In this document: positions 24,776-31,780 of the stretch, piece after piece
Position numbering within the stretch: position 1 is the stretch's first letter
Layout of the letters: each line of letters begins with the position of its first letter
Assembly (NCBI RefSeq): GCF_011601275.1
Contig: NZ_JAAOLY010000001.1
Coordinates: 496,001-560,000, forward strand
DNA length: 64,000 nucleotides
Source: Janthinobacterium lividum
GTDB lineage: Bacteria > Pseudomonadota > Gammaproteobacteria > Burkholderiales > Burkholderiaceae_D
Direction of reading: 5' to 3'
Notes under the pieces: generated by a model
Database searches by the model: none
The model's input: the letters and a program-made list of their open reading frames with translations, nothing else
What the model was told of the DNA's origin: nothing
Position numbers and translations under genes: made by a program

Positions 24776-24879
24776 CTCTGAGTGGAAGCAGGTAGAATAG
24801 CCAGCAATGGCGCCGTTCCCGGCGCTTTTTGTCATCCCCGGCACAGTGTTGCAAGGCTGCGCCGCTACCAGGCTACCGC

Positions 24880-25893
24880 ATGTCTTCTTTTTCTCCCGCC
24901 GCCCTGCTGCGCAATCTGAAACCCGATAATTTCACCATCGCTCTGCTCGTCACCGTGGCGCTGGCCACTTTCCTGCCTTGCACGGGCCAGACGGCCGTGG
25001 TCTTCGGCAGCATCACCACGGTCGCCATCGGCGCCCTGTTCTTCCTGCATGGCGCCAAGCTGTCGCGCGAAGCCGTGGTGGCCGGCGCCATGCACTGGCG
25101 CTTGCACTTGCTGGTGCTGGCCAGCACCTTTGTCCTGTTTCCGCTGCTGGGCCTGGCCCTGCGTCCGCTGGCGCTGACGTTTCTCACGCCGGACCTGTAC
25201 ATGGGCATCTTGTTCCTGTGCGCGCTGCCGTCCACCGTGCAATCGTCGATCGCCATGACGGCGATGGCGCGCGGCAACGTGCCGGCCGCCATCTGCAGCG
25301 CCTCGGCCTCGAACTTCATCGGCATCTTCCTCGCCCCCATCCTCGTGGGCTTGCTGGTAGCCAAGGGCGCGGAAAGCAAGTCGTCGGTCGATGCCGTGCT
25401 GTCCATCGTCATGCAGCTGCTGTTGCCATTCCTGGCCGGCCAGTTCCTGCGCCGCTGGATCGGCCGCTGGGTCGACCGCCATAAAGCCACCCTGAAATAC
25501 GTCGACCAAGGTTCGATCTTGCTGGTGGTCTACACGGCCTTCAGCGAAGCCGTCAGCGAAGGCTTGTGGCATACGATTTCGGTGGAAACCCTGGTCGCGC
25601 TGGGCCTGATCAGCCTGCTGCTGCTGGCGCTGGTGCTGGGCATCTCGACCTTTGTCAGCCGCCGCCTGGGCTTCAACAAGGAAGATGAAATCGCCATCGT
25701 CTTTTGCGCCTCGAAGAAAAGCCTGGCCAGCGGCGTGCCGATGGCCAAGGTGCTGTTTTCAACCCGTTCGCTGGGCATGGTGATCTTGCCGCTGATGCTG
25801 TTCCACCAGATTCAGCTGATGATCTGCGCCGTGATCGCGCAACGTTATGCGCGGCGCGATGAGGGGCAGGATGTGCCGGCGACGACGCTGTGA
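24880..25893 (+). CDS. Bile acid:sodium symporter family transporter (SBF-like)
   Basis: 337 residues from the ATG at 24880; the in-frame start at 24829 would put a 17-residue Cys-rich tail in front of an otherwise normal protein. There are about nine to ten transmembrane segments in the SBF-like (PF13593-type) pattern, with LCALPSTVQSSIAMTAMARGN and the conserved CASKKSLASGVPMA segment near residue 290. It is an inner-membrane carrier of unknown substrate, probably an organic anion taken up with sodium or proton. It stands alone between the rhamnose locus and the convergent UdgX gene. Confidence 0.88.
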   Translation: MSSFSPAALLRNLKPDNFTIALLVTVALATFLPCTGQTAVVFGSITTVAIGALFFLHGAKLSREAVVAGAMHWRLHLLVLASTFVLFPLLGLALRPLALTFLTPDLYMGILFLCALPSTVQSSIAMTAMARGNVPAAICSASASNFIGIFLAPILVGLLVAKGAESKSSVDAVLSIVMQLLLPFLAGQFLRRWIGRWVDRHKATLKYVDQGSILLVVYTAFSEAVSEGLWHTISVETLVALGLISLLLLALVLGISTFVSRRLGFNKEDEIAIVFCASKKSLASGVPMAKVLFSTRSLGMVILPLMLFHQIQLMICAVIAQRYARRDEGQDVPATTL

Positions 25894-25896
25894 TGG

Positions 25897-27315
25897 CTAC
25901 CCTGCCCTAGGCCCCAACAGCAGTGCCTGCCGCAGGCCGTCCACGATCACCGCGTAAGCCTGCCGCCGACTCCCCTCATCAGGCGCGCGCAGCACGTATG
26001 ACGGGTGATACACGGTAATCACCGAGCGTCCCGCCTGCTGGATAGTCGTGCCGATCAGCGGCGTCATGCTTGCCGCGCCATCCTGCAGCACGGATTTTAA
26101 TGCCGTGCTGCCCAGCGCCACGATCACCTGCGGCTGGACACGCTTGATCTCTTCTTCCAGCCAGCCATGGCAGGCCGCAATCTCGCGCTGGGCCGGGGTC
26201 TTGTGCAGGCGGCGCTTGCCGCGCGGTTCCCACTTGAAATGCTTGACGGCGTTGGTCAGATAGATGCTGTCGCGCGCCATGCCCGCTTCCTGCATGGCTT
26301 GCTCGAGCAGGGCACCGGCCGGGCCCACAAACGGCAAGCCCGCCAGGTCTTCCTGGTCGCCCGGCTGCTCGCCCACGAGCATGATGCGGGCTTGAGCCGG
26401 CCCGGCGCCGGGAACGGCTTGCGTGGCGTGTTGCCACAGTTCGCAGCGGCGGCACTGGTCCAGGCTGGTCGCTACCTCGCGCGTGGGCTGGGCGCGCTCG
26501 GCGGCAATCGGGATCATGGCCGCGCCGCTGCGCTGGCCCACGCTGGCCGTCTGGCCTGTGCGGCGTTCGCCGTTGGCGCCGCCGCTGAGCATGGCGGGCA
26601 CGATGGCGCCTTCCGGCAGATTTTTCCAGAAACGCGAGGGGATATGGCTGCGCAGCAAATCCGCATTCACGCGCGCGGGGTTGAAGATGCTGCGGTAGTA
26701 GGTCAGCCACAGCGCTTCGCCGGCATCGTCGATGTCGGCCGCGCCGCTCAGCAGGGCCGGGCCCGCGTGCAAGGTCGTGCCATCCCACAGCATGCTGGCG
26801 GCGGGCGTGGCGATCATCCAGCTGGTCGATCCCATGCGGCGGGCAAAGTGGCGCGCCACTTGCGGCAGCACCTCGTGCACGGGTTCGAACCAGGCGACAA
26901 AACGGGGTGCCCCTTCCGCATCGCTGCGCTCGCGAAAGCGCACATACGCATGCATGTCGTGCTCTTCGCGGTGCACGGCCTTGACCATGGCGTGCAGGCG
27001 CGCGCCGTCCGCGTCGGCCGGCGACATCACGTCGTGCTGGCCCAGCTGCCAGCGCCACAGCACCTGGTACAAAAAGGCCCAGCGGTCAGGCACGTTGAAG
27101 CAGGCGGCGGCCTGCAGCAGTTCCACCAGGGGACGCGGCAGACGCAGCCGTGGCGCGCTGGTATCCGTGGCATCCGGCGTGGCGGAAAACAGGTCGCCCT
27201 CACCGGGCTGCGACTGCCAGGCCACATCGGCAGGTGCTACGCCGCGCGCGATCAGTTCCCTTGCGGCAGCGCGCCACTCATCGAACGACTGCGCCCGTCG
27301 CACCACCGTACTCAT
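25897..27315 (-). CDS. udgX: DUF4130-UdgX fusion: uracil-DNA glycosylase superfamily protein
   Basis: 472 residues from the ATG at 27315, which overlaps the radical SAM stop by ATGA. Residues 1-270 match the DUF4130 'probable DNA metabolism' domain. Residues 285-472 are a UdgX domain with iron-sulfur ligands Cys288/Cys291 (QCRRCEL) and probably Cys382. Its other motifs are GEQPGDQEDLAGLPFVGPAG at 315-334, the R-loop KRRLH at 367-371 and HPSY at 437-440. In mycobacterial UdgX the matching His forms a covalent bond with the uracil site, so His371 is the candidate. The protein probably removes or caps damaged bases. Co-transcription behind a LexA box supports a repair role. Confidence 0.9.
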   Translation of the reverse strand: MSTVVRRAQSFDEWRAAARELIARGVAPADVAWQSQPGEGDLFSATPDATDTSAPRLRLPRPLVELLQAAACFNVPDRWAFLYQVLWRWQLGQHDVMSPADADGARLHAMVKAVHREEHDMHAYVRFRERSDAEGAPRFVAWFEPVHEVLPQVARHFARRMGSTSWMIATPAASMLWDGTTLHAGPALLSGAADIDDAGEALWLTYYRSIFNPARVNADLLRSHIPSRFWKNLPEGAIVPAMLSGGANGERRTGQTASVGQRSGAAMIPIAAERAQPTREVATSLDQCRRCELWQHATQAVPGAGPAQARIMLVGEQPGDQEDLAGLPFVGPAGALLEQAMQEAGMARDSIYLTNAVKHFKWEPRGKRRLHKTPAQREIAACHGWLEEEIKRVQPQVIVALGSTALKSVLQDGAASMTPLIGTTIQQAGRSVITVYHPSYVLRAPDEGSRRQAYAVIVDGLRQALLLGPRAG

Positions 27316-28544
27316 GCGGCCTGCAGCTCCGGCCACAGATTCATCTGCTGAGGTGCCTCCGCCATGGCCCGGCGCAGATGTTCGGAGGCGGTCGTGTCGC
27401 GCGCGGGAAAGTAGTCGGCCGTGATGATGAACGGGGCGATTTTCTTCATGCTGCAGCGCAGGCGCGACAGATCGGCGTAGCGCACCTGCCGCAGCCTTCG
27501 CAGGTCGACGATGCGCTGGGCATTGCGCAGGCCGATGCCGGGCACGCGGGCGATCATGTGCTGCGCGGCGCGGTTCAAGTCGAGCGGAAAATATTCGCGG
27601 TGCGCCAGCGCCCACGCTAGTTTCGGATCGATATCGAGCGCCAGGTTGCCGCCCGTGGCGGGCAGCAGTTCGCTGGCCTGGAAACCATAGCTGCGCAGCA
27701 GGAAGTCGGCCTGGTACAGCCTGTGTTCGCGCAACATCGGTGGTGGCGCCAGCGGCACGCTTTTCGGGCTGTCGGGGATCGGGCTGAAGGCCGAGTAGTA
27801 CACGCGCTTGAGTTTATAACTGCCGTACAAGGTCTCGGCCGTGGAGAGGATCTGCTGGTCGTCGCTGGCGTCGGCGCCGACGATCATCTGCGTGCTTTGC
27901 CCGGCGGGCGCGAAACGCGGCGAGCGCGGTTCTTCCGCCTTCTCGTCGAGCTTGCGGCGAATGGAAGCCATCGCCAGTTTGATCGTATGCACGCTCTTTT
28001 CCGGCGCCAGCTTTTGTACGCTGTCCTGTGTCGGCAGTTCGATATTGACGCTGAGCCGGTCGGCATAGCGGCCCGCCTGCGCGATCAGGGCGGGATCGGC
28101 GTCGGGAATGGTTTTCAAATGGATGTAGCCGCGGAACTGGTGCACCTCGCGCAACTCGCGCGCCACCTGCACCAATTGTTCCATCGTGTAGTCGGCTGAC
28201 CGGATGATGCCGGAACTGAGGAACAGGCCGTCGATGTAGTTGCGCAGGTAAAAGTCGCTCGTCAGCTTGACCACCTCGGCCACCGTAAAGCGCGCGCGCG
28301 GCACGTTCGAGCTGCGCCGGTTGACGCAGTACTGGCAGTCGTACAGGCAGTAATTGGTCAGCAATACCTTCAGCAGCGAGACGCAGCGCCCGTCCGGCGT
28401 GTAGCTGTGGCAAATGCCCATGCCCGAGGTGGCGCCGAAGCCGTCCTTGCCGATGGAATCGCGCTTGGGCGCGCCGCTGCTGGCGCAGGACGCGTCGTAC
28501 TTGGCCGCGTCGGCCAGGATTTCCAGCTTGTCCGTCAATTCCAT
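27312..28544 (-). CDS. Putative DNA modification/repair radical SAM protein
   Basis: 410 residues. The SAM/Fe-S cysteines are Cys66, Cys70 and Cys73 (NYCLYDCQYC). Extra N-terminal cysteines are at 20, 45 and 54. A C-terminal helix-hairpin-helix (about 330-385, VPGIGLRNAQRIVDLRRL) suggests DNA binding. This is the TIGR03916-type family, nearly always paired with DUF4130/UdgX. The reaction is unknown. The start lies 10 bases from a perfect LexA-type palindrome, so the operon is probably induced by DNA damage. Confidence 0.9.
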   Translation of the reverse strand: MELTDKLEILADAAKYDASCASSGAPKRDSIGKDGFGATSGMGICHSYTPDGRCVSLLKVLLTNYCLYDCQYCVNRRSSNVPRARFTVAEVVKLTSDFYLRNYIDGLFLSSGIIRSADYTMEQLVQVARELREVHQFRGYIHLKTIPDADPALIAQAGRYADRLSVNIELPTQDSVQKLAPEKSVHTIKLAMASIRRKLDEKAEEPRSPRFAPAGQSTQMIVGADASDDQQILSTAETLYGSYKLKRVYYSAFSPIPDSPKSVPLAPPPMLREHRLYQADFLLRSYGFQASELLPATGGNLALDIDPKLAWALAHREYFPLDLNRAAQHMIARVPGIGLRNAQRIVDLRRLRQVRYADLSRLRCSMKKIAPFIITADYFPARDTTASEHLRRAMAEAPQQMNLWPELQAA

Positions 28545-28554
28545 GGCTCATCTC

Positions 28555-28582
28555 GATATACTGTGTTTATATACAGTATATC
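28555..28582 (-). promoter_or_regulatory. LexA/SOS box
   Basis: GATATACTGT-N8-ACAGTATATC: ten-base perfect arms around eight bases, containing the consensus CTGT-N8-ACAG with the AT-rich centre typical of the E. coli/betaproteobacterial SOS box. It sits 10 bases upstream of the radical SAM start codon, where LexA would block transcription of the repair pair. Confidence 0.92.
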
Positions 28583-28625
28583 AGGGAATCAGCATTGCGC
28601 TGGCTTGACCTGTGCGATGGCAGAA

Positions 28626-28649
28626 CGCTATATATCGGTGTATATTACG
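28626..28649 (+). promoter_or_regulatory. ModE-binding box upstream of modA
   Basis: CGCTATATA-N6-TATATTACG, close to the ModE consensus of two CGNTATATA-type half-sites in inverted orientation. It ends about 32 bases before the modA start. Molybdate-loaded ModE from the last gene of this operon would be expected to repress here. Confidence 0.85.
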
Positions 28650-28681
28650 GTCCTGGTTCTCTTCTCATCAAGGATACGCTC

Positions 28682-29452
28682 ATGCGCCTCACATTGCGCC
28701 TCACCTCTCTCGCCCGCCTGCTTGGCACCGCTCTTCTTGCCTCCGCCGCGACTTCCGCCCTTGCCGGCGAAGTGGTGGTGTCGGCCGCGGCCAGCCTGAC
28801 GAATGCGTTCAAGGAGGCGGCGCAGGGCTATGAGGCGCAGTATCCGGGCAGCAAGGTGTCCTTGAATTTTGCCGCCTCGGGCGTGCTGCTGCAACAGATC
28901 GTCAAGGGCGCGCCCGTGGACGTGTTTGCCTCGGCCGACCAGGAAACCATGGATGCGGCGCAAAAGCAGGGCCTCGTCTTGCCGGCCGAGCGCATGGACT
29001 TCGTTGGCAACAGCCTGGTGCTGATCGTGCCGCACGACAGCAAGCTGGGCATCAGGAGCTTGAGCGACCTGACGCACAAGGACGTGACCCGCGTGGCGAT
29101 CGCCAATCCGGCCAGCGTGCCCGTCGGCCGCTATTCGGAAGGCGCGCTGAAGAAGGCCAAGCTGTGGGACGCCGTGCAGCCTAAAGCCATCGGCACGCAG
29201 AACGTGCGTCAGTCGCTCGATTACGTGGCGCGCGGCGAAGTCGATGCGGGTTTTGTCTACGCCACCGATGCGGCCATCATGAAAGACAAGGTCAACGTCG
29301 TGCTCGACGTGCCGTTGGACGCGCCCGTGCTGTACCCGATCGCCACCATCAAGGGCAGCGGCAATGGGGCCGAAGCGAAGCGCTTCGTCAGCTATTTGCA
29401 GACGGCGCCGGCGCAAGCCATCCTCGCCAAGTACGGTTTCAAGAAACCATAA
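28682..29452 (+). CDS. modA: Molybdate ABC transporter periplasmic binding protein
   Basis: 256 residues from the ATG at 28682 (the frame opens earlier at 28595, inside the operator). The signal peptide ends ALA|GE near residue 28. The mature protein starts EVVVSAAASLTNAFKE and contains FAASGVLLQQI, GAPVDVFASAD and NPASVPVGRYSEGAL, the ModA oxyanion-binding elements. It captures molybdate (and tungstate) in the periplasm. It is the first gene of modABCE. Confidence 0.94.
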   Translation: MRLTLRLTSLARLLGTALLASAATSALAGEVVVSAAASLTNAFKEAAQGYEAQYPGSKVSLNFAASGVLLQQIVKGAPVDVFASADQETMDAAQKQGLVLPAERMDFVGNSLVLIVPHDSKLGIRSLSDLTHKDVTRVAIANPASVPVGRYSEGALKKAKLWDAVQPKAIGTQNVRQSLDYVARGEVDAGFVYATDAAIMKDKVNVVLDVPLDAPVLYPIATIKGSGNGAEAKRFVSYLQTAPAQAILAKYGFKKP

Positions 29453-29467
29453 AGCAAACGACTGCGC

Positions 29468-30145
29468 ATGGATATCGCCTGGACCGCGCTGGCCCTGTCG
29501 CTCAAAGTGGCGGCATGGGCCACGGCGCTCAATCTGCTGCTCGGCATCGGTACGGGCTATCTGCTGGCGCGCACGCGTTTTCCCGGGCGCGAGTTGCTCG
29601 ACGCCCTGTTGACCCTGCCGATGGTGATGCCGCCCACCGTGCTCGGTTATTATTTGCTGGTGCTGCTGGGGCGGCGCGGCACCCTGGGCATCTGGCTGCA
29701 GGACAACTTCGGTATCAACCTCATCTTTACGTGGCAGGGCGCCGTGATCGCTTCGACCGTGGTCGCCTTCCCCCTCGTCTTCAAGCCGGCACGCGCCGCC
29801 TTCGAGGCCGTCGACGGCCAACTCGAGCAGGCGGCCCGCGTGCTGGGCATTTCGGAGATGGCGATTTTCTTCCGCGTCACGTTGCCGCTGGCCTGGCGCG
29901 GCATCCTCGCTGGCGTATTGCTGGGATTCGTGCGCGCGCTGGGCGAATTCGGCGCCACCCTGATGGTGGCCGGCAGCATCCCCGGCAAGACCCAGACCCT
30001 GTCGGTGGCCGTGTATGAAGCCGTGCAGGCGGGCCAGGACGACGTGGCCAATACGCTGGTCGTGATCATCTCATTTGTCTGCATCGTGGTGCTGCTGTCG
30101 GCTGGCCGCCTGGCGCCCGGGCGCGTCGCGCACAAAGGACGCTGA
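29468..30145 (+). CDS. modB: Molybdate ABC transporter permease
   Basis: 225 residues with five to six membrane helices and the EAA-loop region EQAARVLGISEMAIFFRVTLP followed by GFVRALGEFGATLMVAG, both typical of ModB/CysT permeases. It is the inner-membrane channel that pairs with ModC. It lies 15 bases after modA and 2 before modC. Confidence 0.94.
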   Translation: MDIAWTALALSLKVAAWATALNLLLGIGTGYLLARTRFPGRELLDALLTLPMVMPPTVLGYYLLVLLGRRGTLGIWLQDNFGINLIFTWQGAVIASTVVAFPLVFKPARAAFEAVDGQLEQAARVLGISEMAIFFRVTLPLAWRGILAGVLLGFVRALGEFGATLMVAGSIPGKTQTLSVAVYEAVQAGQDDVANTLVVIISFVCIVVLLSAGRLAPGRVAHKGR

Positions 30146-30147
30146 GG

Positions 30148-30858
30148 ATGACGCCCATGCAACTCGACCTCGACATCCGCGCCACCTTGCGCTCCGGCAA
30201 ACGCCGCTTCGACCTGCAGGTGCAATGTACGTCAGGCAGCCAGCGCATCGCCATGTATGGCCCGTCCGGCGCCGGCAAGAGCATGACCCTGAAAGCCATT
30301 GCCGGCCTCTTCACGCCTGACGAAGGCCATATCCGCCTGAACGGGCGCACCCTGTTCGATTCGGCCGCCGGCATCAATTTGCCGCCGCAGCAGCGCAATG
30401 TTGCCTACCTGTTCCAGGATTACGCGCTGTTCCCGCACCTGACGGTGCGCCAGAACGTGGGCTTTGGCCTGAGCCGCGGCTGGTTCAATCCGCACGCGCG
30501 CGAAAAATTGCAGAAAGTCGAGCATTGGCTAGCCGCCTTCCACTTGCAGGAACTGGCGCACCAGTTCCCCGACGAGTTGTCCGGAGGCCAGCGCCAGCGG
30601 GTGGCGCTGGCGAGGGCGCTCGTGGCCGAGCCGAGCGCACTGCTGCTCGACGAGCCGTTTGCCGCCCTCGATCCGGCCCTGCGTGTCAAAATGCGGCTGG
30701 AACTGAGCCAGTGGCAGCAGCGCCTGGACGTGCCCATGATCCTGATCACGCACGATCCGGAAGATGCGCGCATCCTGGGCGAGCACGTGCTGTACTTGCG
30801 CGACGGACAGATCGATAACAGGGAAGACCACATGGCATTGGGTGAACGCATTGGATAA
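30148..30858 (+). CDS. modC: Molybdate ABC transporter ATPase, short form without Mop domain
   Basis: 236 residues. Walker A GPSGAGKS is near 40-47, the Q-loop is LFQDYALFPHL, the signature is LSGGQRQRVALARAL and Walker B is LLLDEPFAALD. E. coli ModC is about 350 residues and ends in a molybdate-binding Mop domain. This one stops right after the ATPase core, so transporter inhibition by bound molybdate through ModC is probably lost. The 3' end overlaps modE. Confidence 0.92.
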   Translation: MTPMQLDLDIRATLRSGKRRFDLQVQCTSGSQRIAMYGPSGAGKSMTLKAIAGLFTPDEGHIRLNGRTLFDSAAGINLPPQQRNVAYLFQDYALFPHLTVRQNVGFGLSRGWFNPHAREKLQKVEHWLAAFHLQELAHQFPDELSGGQRQRVALARALVAEPSALLLDEPFAALDPALRVKMRLELSQWQQRLDVPMILITHDPEDARILGEHVLYLRDGQIDNREDHMALGERIG

Positions 30859-31666
30859 ATCAGCGGCAGCGGGAATCGGCCTGGAAGGCTCGGTATGGAT
30901 GACGGTGGGCGGAGAAAACCTGGGCGGCGCCGGCCGGGTGGAATTGCTGGGCGCCATCGCCGAGTGCGGCTCCATCACGCAGGCGGCCAAGCTCGTCAAG
31001 ATGAGCTACAAGGCGGCGTGGGACGCCATCGACGCGATGAACAACCTGGCCGGCGAACCGCTGGTCGAGCGCCTGACGGGCGGCAAGGGCGGCGGCGGCA
31101 CGCGGCTGACGCAACGTGGGCGCCAGCTGGTCGACAATTTCCGCATCATCGAGCGCGAGCATGCACGCTACCTGCGCCAGCTGGGCAGCCAGGCCGAAGG
31201 CATCGCCGACGATCTTTTACTCATACGGAGAATGGCCATGAAAACCACGGCACGCAATCAATTCCTGGGCAAGGTGGCCGAACTGAAACAGGGCGCCGTC
31301 AACGATGAAGTCACCCTGGAATTGCCCGGTGGCCAGCACATCGTGGCCATCGTCACGCAGGGCAGCAGCGCCAGCCTGGGCCTGGTGCCGGGCGCGGAAG
31401 CGTTTGCGCTGATCAAGGCCTCGTCGATCATCCTCGTGGCCGACAGCGCAGGCGCGCGCTTTTCCGCGCGCAACCAGCTGGCCGGCACGGTTACGCGCGT
31501 GCAGACGGGCGCCGTCAACACGGAAGTGGTGCTGGACTTGCCGCGCGGCGGCACCATCGCCGCCATCATCACCAATCAGAGCAGCACCGACCTGGGCATC
31601 GCCATCGGCAGCAGCGTGACGGCGATGTTCAAGGCGTCCAGCGTGATCCTGGGTGTGCCCGCGTAA
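30842..31666 (+). CDS. modE: Molybdate-responsive regulator with tandem Mop domains
   Basis: 274 residues from the GTG at 30842; a TTG at 30851 is an alternative. The N-terminal winged HTH has GRVELLGAIAECGSITQAAK, MSYKAAWDAIDAMNN and a GGKGGGGTRLT wing. Two Mop (molbindin) domains follow, at about 135-200 (ARNQFLGKVAELKQGAVNDE) and 205-272 (ARNQLAGTVTRVQTGAVNTE). It binds molybdate as a dimer and controls the mod operon through the box at 28626. Unusually, a strong ribosome-site-like CGGAG precedes the in-frame ATG at 31238, at the junction with the Mop domains. Confidence 0.92.
   Translation: MNALDKSAAAGIGLEGSVWMTVGGENLGGAGRVELLGAIAECGSITQAAKLVKMSYKAAWDAIDAMNNLAGEPLVERLTGGKGGGGTRLTQRGRQLVDNFRIIEREHARYLRQLGSQAEGIADDLLLIRRMAMKTTARNQFLGKVAELKQGAVNDEVTLELPGGQHIVAIVTQGSSASLGLVPGAEAFALIKASSIILVADSAGARFSARNQLAGTVTRVQTGAVNTEVVLDLPRGGTIAAIITNQSSTDLGIAIGSSVTAMFKASSVILGVPA
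31226..31240 (+). promoter_or_regulatory. Possible internal ribosome site and start for a free di-Mop molbindin
   Basis: CGGAG at 31226-31230 is followed by ATG at 31232 and 31238, both in the modE frame, exactly where the linker meets the first Mop domain (MAMKTTARNQF). Translation from here would give a two-Mop protein of about 142 residues, the size of ModG-type molybdenum-storage proteins. It may be active, or a scar of gene fusion. Confidence 0.45.
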
Positions 31667-31676
31667 GCCAAAAGCC

Positions 31677-31766
31677 GTAGGTCGGATTAGCGCCTGCGCG
31701 TAATCCGACATGATCCGCCAACAATGTTGTCGGATTACGCGGCGTGCCGCCGCTAATCCGACCTAC
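31677..31766. repeat. Dispersed GTCGGATTA palindromic element, copy 2
   Basis: A 90-base palindrome with the same outer arms as copy 1 (GTAGGTCGGATTAGCG and CGCTAATCCGACCTAC) and inner arms CGTAATCCGACA / TGTCGGATTACG. It lies between the convergent 3' ends of modE and the hybrid kinase gene, as copy 1 lies between convergent ends. Confidence 0.85.
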
Positions 31767-31780
31767 GCAAGGTAGCAAAC

